In this document: piece by piece, positions 17,754 through 28,300 of the stretch
Numbering within the stretch: the stretch's first letter is position 1
How the letters are laid out: the number at the start of each line of letters is the position of its first letter
Source: Thiobacillus sp.
GTDB taxonomy: Bacteria; Pseudomonadota; Gammaproteobacteria; Burkholderiales; Thiobacillaceae
NCBI GenBank assembly: GCA_018262815.1
Contig: JADFDN010000004.1
Coordinates: forward strand, 1 to 49,516
Direction of reading: 5' to 3'
DNA: 49,516 bases
Program-made: the position numbers and the translations under genes
The notes under the pieces: generated by a model
Told to the model about the DNA's origin: nothing
The model's input: the letters and a program-made list of their open reading frames with translations, nothing else
The model's database searches: none

Positions 17754-18656
17754 ATGATAATGAAGTGGATGACAGCTTGGGTGTTGCTCGTTTTTTCGTC
17801 GGCCAGCTGGGCGATTGCGCCCTATATCCAGGGTAACCCGGTTGCTGGCGGCACGGTTCAGGCAGTGGCATCGGCGGTGGAAGCCAAGCTCAAGGGCAAG
17901 GGTTTCAAGGTGGTCGGCAAATATTTCCCCAAGGATCTGCCAGGGTATGGCGTGGTGATCGCCACCGATGGCGACATGCTCGGCGAAGTCGGGTCGGTCG
18001 GCGGTCAGGCCGTGCTGGGTGCAGCGATTCGCGTGGGCGTGAAGGCGGACGGCAGCGTGGCGTATGCCAATCCGGATTACTGGTATCGCGCCTATTTCCG
18101 CAAGGCCTTCGACAAGAAGGCGGCGGCGGTCGAGGCGCTGCAGACGCGTTTGCAGGAAGCCTTGGGCGCCGGCAAGGGGATGGGCGGGGACGAGACCGCC
18201 GCCAGCCTGTCCAATTACCGCTACATGATCGGCATGGAGCGCCTGGATTCGCACAAGAACAAGCTGGCGGAATATGGCAGCTTCAACGAGGCGGTGAAGA
18301 CTGTTCGTGACAACCTGGCCAAAGGGGCGGGCAAGACGACCAAGGTCTACGAAATCGTCATGCCTGATCGCAAGATGGCCGTGTTTGGCGTGGCGATGAA
18401 CGATGGCGCCAACAGCGACGGCGAATGGCTCAAGAAGATCGACATGCAGGAGAGCATCGCAGGCCTGCCCTACGAGGTGTATGTGGTCGACAAGGAAGTC
18501 GCTTCGCCGCACGGGCGCTACCGCATTGCGCTGGCGTTCCCCGACGTGGGCATGGGCCAGTTCATGCGCATTTCCGCCCTGCCGAACGTCATCATCGAAA
18601 CCATGAGTTCCGTTGCGGGCGCGGAGAAGAAGTCCAGTGGAGAGGCCTGGCAGTAA
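17754..18656 (+). CDS. Exported protein with DUF302-like N-terminal region
   Basis: 300-residue periplasmic protein with a signal peptide ending in SSASWA. Residues about 35-120 look DUF302-like: VEAKLKGKGFKVVGKY and a YANPDYWYRAYF end resembling the NDPAYLA-type ending. The rest (about 130-290) is unrecognised: EIVMPDRKMAVFGVAMNDG, YEVYVVDKEVASPHGRYR. AGGAGA lies 6 bases before the ATG at 17754, which is preferred over the GTG at 17751. It is flanked by palindromes upstream and a strong terminator downstream, so it looks like a single-gene unit between rubredoxin and pilG. Confidence 0.65.
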   Translation: MIMKWMTAWVLLVFSSASWAIAPYIQGNPVAGGTVQAVASAVEAKLKGKGFKVVGKYFPKDLPGYGVVIATDGDMLGEVGSVGGQAVLGAAIRVGVKADGSVAYANPDYWYRAYFRKAFDKKAAAVEALQTRLQEALGAGKGMGGDETAASLSNYRYMIGMERLDSHKNKLAEYGSFNEAVKTVRDNLAKGAGKTTKVYEIVMPDRKMAVFGVAMNDGANSDGEWLKKIDMQESIAGLPYEVYVVDKEVASPHGRYRIALAFPDVGMGQFMRISALPNVIIETMSSVAGAEKKSSGEAWQ

Positions 18657-18675
18657 CGCGGTCTGCCGGGACGGG

Positions 18676-18707
18676 AAAAAGGGCGCTGCCAGGCAGCGCC
18701 CTTTTTT
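18676..18707 (+). terminator. Rho-independent terminator
   Basis: A5, then 9-bp stem GGGCGCTGC / GCAGCGCCC with loop CAG, then T6. It ends the 17754-18656 transcript and separates it from pilG. Confidence 0.93.
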
Positions 18708-18835
18708 ATTTGTCTGCCGAAATGCGCGTTGGCCGGTGCGGCAGAGGCTAAAGAAGCCGGTGCCGGTGCCGTAATGGTAAGCACGCAGGGTGTGTGGCAG
18801 GTGCTGTGCGCCCGGAATACTGGTGGAGAAAGCGT

Positions 18836-19228
18836 GTGGACAACGAAGCATTGAAAGGCGTCAAGGTGATGGTCATCGATGACAGCAACACCATACGTCG
18901 CAGCGCGGAGATATTCCTGAATCAGGCGGGCTGCGAGGTCATCCTGGCCCAGGACGGTTTCGATGCGCTGTCGAAAATCACGGACCACGAACCGGACGTC
19001 GTGTTCGTCGACATCATGATGCCGCGCCTCGACGGCTATCAGACCTGTTCGCTGATCAAGCGCAACGCCAAGTACCGTACCACGCCGGTCATCATGCTGT
19101 CGTCCAAGGATGGGTTGTTCGACCGTGCGCGCGGCCGCATGGTGGGGTCGGACGAGTACCTGACCAAGCCTTTCACCAAGGACACGCTGCTGACGGCGGT
19201 GCGCGAGCACGCCTGTTCCAGAGCCTAA
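18836..19228 (+). CDS. pilG: PilG, CheY-like response regulator of twitching motility
   Basis: Single receiver domain of 130 residues, acceptor D59 in VVFVDIMMPRLDGYQ, acidic pocket VIDDS and conserved K in LTKPFTKD. In Pseudomonas the homologue receives phosphate from ChpA and promotes pilus extension. The start is GTG at 18836, with GGAGA 8 bases upstream; longer frames add unrelated residues. First gene of pilG-H-I-J-L. Confidence 0.93.
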   Translation: MDNEALKGVKVMVIDDSNTIRRSAEIFLNQAGCEVILAQDGFDALSKITDHEPDVVFVDIMMPRLDGYQTCSLIKRNAKYRTTPVIMLSSKDGLFDRARGRMVGSDEYLTKPFTKDTLLTAVREHACSRA

Positions 19229-19250
19229 CCGTTTTTCAAGGAGCATAGAT

Positions 19251-19616
19251 ATGGCGATCAGCCGAATTCTGGTTGTGGACGATTCCCCCACCGAACGTTT
19301 TTTCCTGTCCGAGTTGCTGGTCAAGAACGGTTATCTGGTCAGCATGGCTGAAAGCGGCGAAGAAGCCGTTGCTCAGGCCAAGCAGACGCTGCCCGACCTG
19401 ATCGTGATGGATGTCGTGATGCCCGGCATGAACGGCTATCAGGCCACCCGCATGATCACCAAGGAAGAGGCGACCAAGCATATTCCGGTCATCATGTGCA
19501 CCACCAAGGGCCAGGAAACCGACAAGGTGTGGGGCATGCGCCAAGGCGCCAAGGCCTATCTGGTGAAGCCGGTGAAGCCGGAAGACCTGCTGTCGCAAAT
19601 CAAGGCATTGGGCTGA
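19251..19616 (+). CDS. pilH: PilH, CheY-like response regulator of twitching motility
   Basis: Receiver domain of 121 residues: RILVVDDSPTERFFLSELL, acceptor D54 in IVMDVVMPGMNGYQ, and YLVKPVKPEDLL. In the family it counteracts or drains phosphate from PilG and favours retraction. AAGGAGC lies 7 bases before the ATG, 22 bases after pilG. Confidence 0.94.
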   Translation: MAISRILVVDDSPTERFFLSELLVKNGYLVSMAESGEEAVAQAKQTLPDLIVMDVVMPGMNGYQATRMITKEEATKHIPVIMCTTKGQETDKVWGMRQGAKAYLVKPVKPEDLLSQIKALG

Positions 19617-19626
19617 GCGGACCGAG

Positions 19627-20139
19627 ATGGCCAAGAAATTCAACCTGCGCGAATTTCAGACAACGCTTTCGCAGCAGTTGCAGGCCGCGGCCAGCCGCGA
19701 CAACAGCGGATCCCGTCTGGGTTTCCAGGTGGCCGATGTGAACTGGCTGGTGAGCCTTTCCGATACCGAAGAGGTCATCCCGGTGCCGCCCATCGTCAGG
19801 GTTCCGGGCGCATGCCGCTGGTTTCGCGGCGTCGCCAACATCCGCGGCAACCTGTTCGCGGTGAGCGACTTCTCCGACTTCATGGGGAAAGGCGTGACGC
19901 CTGAACACTCGGATTGTCGTCTGCTGATCCCGCATCACGATTTTGGCGTGAACGCGGCGCTGCTGGTGCGCTGCACCCTGGGCTTGAAAAACATCAACCG
20001 TTATCAACTGCGCAACGATCGCGCCGCGCCGCACCCATGGATTGCCCGCCATTATTCCGACGAAGCGGGCGCCGACTGGTGCGACATGGATTTCGCGGCA
20101 TTGCTGGGCAATGCCGAATTTCTGAAGGTCGAAGCGTAG
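19627..20139 (+). CDS. pilI: PilI, CheW-like adaptor
   Basis: 170-residue CheW-domain coupling protein linking transducer PilJ to kinase PilL. Motifs: RLGFQVADVNWLVSLSDTEEVIPVPP, WFRGVANIRGNLFAVSDFSDF (the CheW core G-x-x-N-x-R-G) and LGLKNINRYQ. It follows pilH by 10 bases. Confidence 0.92.
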   Translation: MAKKFNLREFQTTLSQQLQAAASRDNSGSRLGFQVADVNWLVSLSDTEEVIPVPPIVRVPGACRWFRGVANIRGNLFAVSDFSDFMGKGVTPEHSDCRLLIPHHDFGVNAALLVRCTLGLKNINRYQLRNDRAAPHPWIARHYSDEAGADWCDMDFAALLGNAEFLKVEA

Positions 20140-20202
20140 TTCGACAGCTGACGAACATTGAAAACTGGGCGCGCTGGCGCCGATGAGTGGAGGGATGGAG
20201 CA

Positions 20203-22323
20203 ATGAACATGGCGACAACGATGAACGGCCTCAAAGGGCTGGCCGGGCGCATGACGGAGAAGGTCACGGGCAAGCGTGGGGGCGAGCATACCGCCATGAT
20301 CATGCAGACCGTGCGCAAGCTGGCGGACAAGGAGGGCGGCAAGGCTCCCCTGATCGGTCATTTGCCCGTAGACAAGCAATATCTCTACGCCGGCAGTGCG
20401 CTGATTGCCTCGCTGCTGCTGGCAGCCGGCTTCACGATCTACAGTCTGATCCAGCTCGACAACCGCACCGGTTACGAAACCAAGGCGGGTGACCTGAAGG
20501 TGCTGTCACAGCGCCTGCCGCTGACGGCCCAGCAGTCCGTGCTGGGTAACGCCGGCGCCTTCAAGCGTCTGGCCGAGGGCAAGGCCGCGTTCCAGGCAAC
20601 GCTGACCGGCCTGATCGAGGGCGACGACGAGGTGCCGGCTTCGGGCGGTGCGGCGCGCGACACGCTGGATAAAATCAGCGCGCAGTGGAAGGCATTCGAT
20701 CCGCAGGTGGTGCAGATTCTGTCGCAGCAGAAAAACCTGGTGCAACTGAGCGAGAACGTCAAACGGATTAATGCCCTGTCCATCGATCTGCAGGAAGTGG
20801 CCGAACAGCTCGCCAGCCAGCTGGCCGATGCCGGTTCGGGCGTGCGCGAGGTGTCGCGCGCCAATCACCTGGTCATGCTGAGCCAGCGGATGCCGAAAAA
20901 CGCCAACCTGCTGCTGTCGGCCGACCTGATCGACCCTGAGGTGGTGCTGCAGCTGGAAAAGGACACGACTTCTTTCCGCGATACGGTGCAGGCGCTGATG
21001 GAAGGCACGGCCAGCCGCAACGAAGACAGCCTGCTGACCCTGGAAGACCTGGGCGCCAACATGGGCGACATGGTGGAGGCGGTGGGCGAGGTGCTGGCCA
21101 ATACGCAGCCGCTGCTGCAATCCAAGGTGGCAGCCAACAACCTCTTCGTCGGCAGCGACACGCTGCTGAAGGATACGAGCAAGTTGTCTGAAGACTACCA
21201 GTCGGTCGGTGGCGCCGGCTATCTGCTGGCCGCCCTGTTCGGCGTGCTGGCCATCGGCTCGCTGGTGATGCTGGGTCTGGTCAACATCAACGAAACCAAA
21301 TCGCGTGCACGCAAGAGCGAAGAGGAAAACAGCCGCAACCAGGAAGCCATTCTGCGTCTGATGGACGAACTGGGCGAGCTGGCGGAAGGCAACCTCACCA
21401 TCAACGCCAGCGTGACCGAGGACATCACCGGTGCGGTGGCCGACTCGATCAACTACACCGTGGAGGAACTGCGGAGCCTGGTGCGCGGGATCAACAACGC
21501 CACGATGCAGATGGATCAGGCGGCCAGCCAGGCCGGTCAGGTGTCGGAGTCGCTGCAACAGGCGGCGCGCCGGCAGACCGAGGAAATCGAGGAAACCTCG
21601 GCTGCGGTGGTGAACCTGGCGCAGTCGGTGCAGCAGGTGTCGGGCAACGCCGCCGAATCCGCCCGGGTGGCCGAACAATCCCTGGCCGCAGCCGAAAAAG
21701 GTCAGCAGGCGGTGGCCAACGCCATTGCCAGCATGAACGGCCTGCGCGAACAGATCCAGGAAACCTCGAAGCGAATCAAGCGTCTGGGCGAATCGTCACA
21801 GGAGATCGGCGAAATCGTCGAACTGATTTCCGACATTACCGAACAGACCAACGTGCTGGCGCTCAACGCCGCCATTCAGGCAGCGTCCGCAGGCGAAGCG
21901 GGTCGCGGCTTCTCGGTGGTCGCCGAAGAAGTGCAGCGGCTGGCGGAACGCTCGGCCGATGCGACCAAGCAGATCGCGGCGATCGTGAAAACCATTCAAT
22001 CTGACACCCACGATACGGTGGCGGCGATGGAAGTCTCGACCCAGGGCGTGGTCGAAGGCGCCAAGCTGTCCGACGCGGCGGGTCAGACGCTGGCCGAGAT
22101 CGGCGACGTGTCGAAGAAGCTGGCCGGCCTGATCGCCGACATTTCTTCCGCCACGCAAAGCCAGGCGGAATCGACGGCCAAGGTGGCCGAGACCATGCAG
22201 GACATCAAGTCCATTTCGGCGCAGACCACGAGTGGCACGCAGCAGACGGCCGAGTCGATTGGCGGCATGAAGCAGCTCGCGCAGGACCTGAAGAACTCGG
22301 TTTCGGGCTTCAAGCTCGCCTGA
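20203..22323 (+). CDS. pilJ: PilJ, methyl-accepting transducer of the pilus system
   Basis: 706-residue chemoreceptor. Order: cytoplasmic N-terminus, TM1 (about 60-82), a long periplasmic region with two PilJ-type helical repeats (each containing a [13 protein letters not shown] element), TM2 (about 337-360), HAMP-like linker, and a methyl-accepting signalling coil whose tip is [26 protein letters not shown] near residue 550. ATG at 20203 is preceded by GGAGGG with 8-base spacing. In Pseudomonas PilJ senses pilus or surface contact. No pilK methyltransferase follows: pilL comes next. Confidence 0.94.
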   Translation: MNMATTMNGLKGLAGRMTEKVTGKRGGEHTAMIMQTVRKLADKEGGKAPLIGHLPVDKQYLYAGSALIASLLLAAGFTIYSLIQLDNRTGYETKAGDLKVLSQRLPLTAQQSVLGNAGAFKRLAEGKAAFQATLTGLIEGDDEVPASGGAARDTLDKISAQWKAFDPQVVQILSQQKNLVQLSENVKRINALSIDLQEVAEQLASQLADAGSGVREVSRANHLVMLSQRMPKNANLLLSADLIDPEVVLQLEKDTTSFRDTVQALMEGTASRNEDSLLTLEDLGANMGDMVEAVGEVLANTQPLLQSKVAANNLFVGSDTLLKDTSKLSEDYQSVGGAGYLLAALFGVLAIGSLVMLGLVNINETKSRARKSEEENSRNQEAILRLMDELGELAEGNLTINASVTEDITGAVADSINYTVEELRSLVRGINNATMQMDQAASQAGQVSESLQQAARRQTEEIEETSAAVVNLAQSVQQVSGNAAESARVAEQSLAAAEKGQQAVANAIASMNGLREQIQETSKRIKRLGESSQEIGEIVELISDITEQTNVLALNAAIQAASAGEAGRGFSVVAEEVQRLAERSADATKQIAAIVKTIQSDTHDTVAAMEVSTQGVVEGAKLSDAAGQTLAEIGDVSKKLAGLIADISSATQSQAESTAKVAETMQDIKSISAQTTSGTQQTAESIGGMKQLAQDLKNSVSGFKLA

Positions 22324-22381
22324 TCGGGCGAAACGAGCAGCCGATCACGGCCACTGCAATCAACGTCAGGAACAACACACC

Positions 22382-25300
22382 ATGAGCGCCTTACTCGATT
22401 ACGATACCGGCCCGTTGAACTGGGTGCGCGGAGACATCGACGCCGCCCTGCAAGCCGCCCTCGGGCGCGTTCAAGCCTACAGCGTGGATGCCGACCTCAC
22501 CAATGCCCTGCGGCTGGCGCACGACGATGCGCACCAGGCTACCGGCGCGCTGCGCATGGTCGGGCTGGAAGGCGCGGCGACGCTGGCGGCCGCGATCGAG
22601 TCTGTCCTGGACGATGTCAACGAGAATCGCCTTGCGGCAAGCGATGAGGTGCTGCGCGCCTTGCGCAATGCGATGGAAGGCCTGCAACGCTGGGTCAAGG
22701 ACCTCGCGGACGGACGCGGCAGCGGCGAACTGGCGCTGTTCCCCCTTTACAAGCGCTTGCGCGAACTGCAGGGCGCCGAGCGGGTGTTCGAGGGCGAACT
22801 GTTTTTCCCCGACCTGCGCTCGAGGGTGCAGGGCAAGGTCACCGGAAATGGCATGACGCAGGAGGCGCTGGCCGCCGAAGTCAAAACCGCGCGCGGACAG
22901 TTCCAGCGTGGCTTGCTGGCGTTCCTGCGTAATGTCGAGGCCGAGCAGGGACTGCAACGCATGCGCGACGCTCTGGCGGCAATCGAGCGCATTGCGCCGT
23001 CGCAGGCCTCGCAAACATTCTGGTGGGCGTGCGTCGGCTTTGTCGACAGCCTGATTGCGCGTGGCGTCGAAGCCGATTTCCACGTCAAGCAGCTGCTCGC
23101 GCGTGTCGACCTGCAGATGCGCCGCCTGATGGAAGGCTCGCCGCAGGTTGCCGAGCGGCTGCTGCGCGATGCGCTGTTTTTCGTGGCGAAGAGCCAGCCT
23201 CAGGACGGCCGTGCGGCGGAAGTTCGCTCGACCTTCGGTCTGGATCGCTATCTTCCGGGCCGTGGCATGCTCGATCCCGAAGCGCTGGCGCGCATGCGCC
23301 CGGTGCTGGATGCCATGCAAACCAGCCTGAAAGCCGCACGCGACAGCTGGCATGCCTATGTGGAAGGCGATGCCGCGCAACTGGAACAGTTTCAGAGTCA
23401 CTTGGGACGCATGCAGCCGCAGGCGCAGATGCTTGAAGGCAGCGGTCTGGTGCCCTTGCTGGAAGAGTTGGGGGCAGCGGCTGTCGCGACTGCCGGACGC
23501 GACGGCGATGCACGCGAGCAGATGAACCTGGAGGTCGCGTCCACTCTGCTGTACATGCAGAATGCCGTCGACCAGGAAGACGTGCTGCATGCCGATTTCG
23601 CCCACCGTGCCGAAGCCCAGCAGGCACGGCTGAATGCCCTGATCGAAGGCCGCGAGATGCCGGCCAATATCGAGGAATCCGCCAATCAGCAGCGTGAAGC
23701 CGAGCGCGACATGCTGGTGCATATGGCGCAGGAAGTCGGTCAGAACCTGAAGCAGATGGAAGAAGCCCTGGATGCCTTCTTCCGCGATGCCAACGAGCGC
23801 GAAGCGCTGGGTAATCTGCCCGCCCTGGCGCAGCAGGCGCAGGGCGCGCTGACCATGCTGGAGCTGCCCGATGCCGCCAGGCTGCTGGAGGCGGCCACCG
23901 TCACGGTGCAATCATTCGCCAGCGAGGGGCACCCCGACGATGCCGCCCAGCAACGTCTGGCCGATGCGTTCTCCAGCCTCGGGCTGTATATCGAATCCTA
24001 CTGCGCCGGGCGTGTCGACGCTGCCAGCATTCTGCGACCGGCCCTGATCGAATTTGGCGTGATCGATGCCGACAGCGGCGACGAAGACGCCTTCGACGAT
24101 ACCGTCGAAGCCGGCCTGCCCACCCGCAAGGCCGAAGTTCAGGCTGACTATCTGGAATGGCGCGATCAGGCTGACGACGCCGCAAAAAAAAAATTCCTTG
24201 ATGCGCTGACCGAGCTTGGCCGCGACGCCGAGCTGATCGACGACGCCACCCTGAAACAGCAGACGCGTGCCGCGCTCGACGCCAGCCGGGACGTCGACGC
24301 CGCGCCGCAGGCGCTCGACGCCGACATCGCCGCGCTGACCGGGCTGGCGCTGCCCGAGCGGACATCCCCCGAAATCCCGCTGGCGCTTGAAGAATCAAGC
24401 GAACCGGCTGCCGAAGCGAGTCCGGCTGCAGCGGTTGAAGAAGCGGACGCGTCGGTCGCGATCGACGAATCGGTCGATATCCGGGCGAGCGAACCGTCTG
24501 CGCCTGCAGCCGATGCCGTCGCTGCAATTGCCGAGCCCGCGCCGATGTCCGAAGCGCAACCCGGCGAACCCTTGTCGGATGCAGCGGAAGCATCGCCGGC
24601 CGCAGAGCACGCCGGCACAACGGCCACAGACGGCCTCCTGGTCAGCATTCCCGAGGGCTCCGAGCCGGAACTGCTGGACATCTTCCTGGAAGAGGCCAAT
24701 GAAGTGCTGGCCACTATGGGCGAAGCCTGCCAAGCCTGTCAGAACGATCCCGGAGACCAGGCCTCCCTGACCGTGATCCGCCGTGGTTTCCACACGCTGA
24801 AAGGCAGCGGACGCATGGTCGGCCTGGACGAGCTGGGTGAAACCGCATGGCGCCTTGAGCAATTGATGAACGGCTGGCTGGCCGAACAGAAACCGGCTGG
24901 CAGCGAACTGCTGCGCCTGGTCGGCCAGGCACGTGAGGTCTTCCAGAGCTGGGTTGACGCGTTGCAGGCGAATCAGCCTGCCCTGCTTCCGGTTGCAGCC
25001 TTGCTGGCTGCGGTCGACCGGGTGGCGCAGGGTCAGCCGCTGGACGAGGCCCCTGCACCGCTTGCGGCGCAGGTCGAAGAGACTGCGCTGGCGGTGGACG
25101 AGATCGAGATTGCAAACCCGGATGCGGGAGTGGCCGTCGAAGCAGCCAGCCCCGCGGAAGCCGATTGGCTGCTGCAACCGGCTGCCGACGTTGAACCTGT
25201 TGGAAAACTTGACGATTCGACCGCCCTGTCAGAGCAGGATGCGGTTGTGGAAATCGAAGCGATCGATATCGAATCCTCGTTCTCCCTCAGCGAGCCCGAG

Positions 25301-28300
25301 ACTGTCGAAGCGCCTGTGGCACAGGCAGATGACATGCATGTGTCAGCGTCGGTGTCTGACGTGATGGTTCCGGATGTGGGCGCCTTGATCGAATATGCGA
25401 TCGCGCCTGAACCCGTCGAGCCGGTTGCCATGGAAGCCGCCGATTTCGTGCACGTTGAAACGCAAGCGGCGCAGGAGGAGGCCGACGAAATCTGCATCGG
25501 ACCGGTTTGCCTGTCTACCGGCCTGTACGATATTTTCATGACCGAAGCGCATCAGCGCCTGGCTGTGCTGCAGGAAGAGGCCGAGCGCCATGCCGAAGCC
25601 GCCAACAGCAGCGTGAGCGAACATGCCCGTCGCGCAGTGCACACCCTGGGAGGCATCGCAGGCACTGCCGGCATCACGGCATTGTCCGAACTGTCACATG
25701 CGCTCGAGCAATACTGGAACCGTTTCGTGCAGGTGCCGCTGCCGTCCGCGCATCTGGCGCTGGTTCAGGATACGGTCGCGCGTCTGCATGACATGATTGC
25801 GAGCATCGAAAACGGACAGTTGCCCGAGGCAGCCAGCGACCTGATCGCGACGCTCGGCGAACTGGAGGACGAACAGGCGTTGCCGGAAATCGAGCCTGCC
25901 GCCCAGCCTGCGGCCGATGCGTCTGTCGGGATCGCCGAATTGCCCGAAACCCATCATCCCGCGCCTGCCCCTGAACTGCCGGATATCAGCACGCTGGTGC
26001 CCGAGATCAAGCATGCCGCGCCGTCGCCGGTATTCGAGCGGCGCGAAGTGGCCGATGAAATCGATCAGCAACTGCTGCCGATCTTCCTCGAAGAGGCTGA
26101 CACCCTGGTGCCGGACACCAGTGCGCAACTGCGTGCATGGCAGGCCGCGCCGGGCGAGGCCGCAGCGCGCGATGCGCTGCGCCGCAATCTCCACACCATC
26201 AAGGGCAGCGCGCGCATGGTCGGCGCGATGCGCCTGGGCGAACTGACGCACGTGATGGAATCGCGCGTGATCGCAGTGATCGAAGGACATCTTGGCGCGA
26301 ACGCCGAGGTGTTCGAAACGCTGGAAGCCCAGCTCGACCGGCTGGCCGAGACCGTGGAGCGCCTGAAACAGGGCGACCTGACGCCCGTGGTCGACGAAGC
26401 CACGGCCCCGCTGGAAGCGCCGATCGAACCCGTTCTGAGCCAGGCCGAATCGGCGCCAGCGATGACCGCCAGCGTGGCCGATTCGCAGGCTGTGGCGCAG
26501 CCGGCCAGCCGCGATGCCAATGCATTGACCCTGCGTGTGCGCGCCGACTGGGTCGACCGCATGGTGAACCAGGCGGGTGAAGTGGCGATCGCGCGTTCGC
26601 GGATCGAAAGTGAGGTGTTCGCGTTCAAGCGCCACGTCAACGAACTGTCGGAAGCGCTGGTGCGTCTGCGCGGACACATCCGCGAGGTCGAGATCCAGGC
26701 CGAATCGCAGATGCAGGCGACGTTCCAGACGCAAGGCGTGGCCGAGGAGTTCGATCCGCTGGAGTTCGACCGTTTCACCCGCTTCCAGGAAGTCACCCGC
26801 TTCCTGGCCGAGAGCGTGAACGACATTTCCACCGTGCAGCACATCCTGCTGGCCCGCCTGGGCGAGGCGGACGCTGCATTGATTCAGCAGACGCGGCTGA
26901 ACCGCGAACTGCAGCAGGATCTGCTGCGGGTGCGTATGGTGCCGCTGTATTCGGTGGCCGAGCGTCTGTACCGCACCGTGCGCCAGACCGCGCGCGATGT
27001 GGACAAGCGTGCCCAGCTCGACATCCAGGGCGGCGAGCTGGAAATCGACCGTTCGGTGCTGGAAAAGGTGACCGCGCCGCTCGAGCACCTGCTGCGCAAT
27101 GCACTGGCGCACGGCATCGAGACACCCGAGGAACGCCGCGCCGCAGGCAAGGCCGAATTCGGCGAAATCGTGCTGTCCGCGCGCCAGTCCGGCAACGAAA
27201 TGATGCTGACCGTGAAGGACGACGGCGCCGGCCTCAACTACGCGCGCATCCGCGAAAAGGCCGAAGCCAACGGTCTGCTGCTGCCGGGCGTCGAGCCGAC
27301 CGAAACCCTGCTGGCGCAGATGATCTTCGCCGCCGGCTTCTCCACCGCCGAAACCGTCAGCCAGGTCGCCGGCCGCGGCGTCGGCATGGACGTGGTGAAG
27401 AGCGAAATCTCCTCGCTCGGCGGTCGCATCGACATCACCTCGACGCCGGGGGCCGGCACCAGCTTCCACATCTATCTGCCGCTTACGCTGGCGATGACCC
27501 AGGCGGTGATGATCCAGGCCGCCAAGCACGATTACGCCCTGCCGACGCCCCTGGTGCAGCAGGTGCTGGAACTGAAACCGCACGAACTGGAAAAAGCGAT
27601 GGCGACGGGCGAAGTGACATGGCGCGGCACCCGCTACCCGTTCTCCTACCTGCCGCACCTGCTGGGCGACACCGAAGCGGTGCACGAAGTCCAGCGTTAC
27701 AACCCGGTGGTGCTGCTTGCCAGCGGTTCCAGCCAGGCGGCCGTGCTGGTCGACGTGATCGAGGGCACGCGCGAAATCGTGGTCAAGAACATTGGCCCGC
27801 AGATGGCGCGGATTACAGGTGTCGCCGGTGCCACAGTGCGCGGCGACGGGCGCGTGATCCTGATCCTCAACCCGGTGCCGCTGGCGCTGCGCTGGGCCAG
27901 CCTGCCGCGTACCGCAGTGGAACGCACGGCGCCGGCCGAGGCAGCAGAACTCAGTGCCGCCCTGCAGCCTCCGCTGGTGCTGGTGGTCGACGATTCGCTC
28001 ACGGTGCGCAAGATCACCACCCGTCTGCTCACCCGCGAAGGCTTCCGTGTCGACAGTGCAAAGGACGGCGTCGACGCGCTGGAAAAGATGCACGACCTGA
28101 TTCCGGACGTGGTGCTGCTCGACGTCGAAATGCCGCGCATGGACGGCTTCGAACTCGCCCGCGTGATGCGCAGCGATGCGCGCCTGAAGTCGGTGCCGAT
28201 CATCATGATCACCTCGCGCACAGCGGACAAGCACCGCAACCACGCGATGGAAATCGGCGTCAACGTGTATCTTGGCAAGCCGTATCAGGAACAGCAGCTG

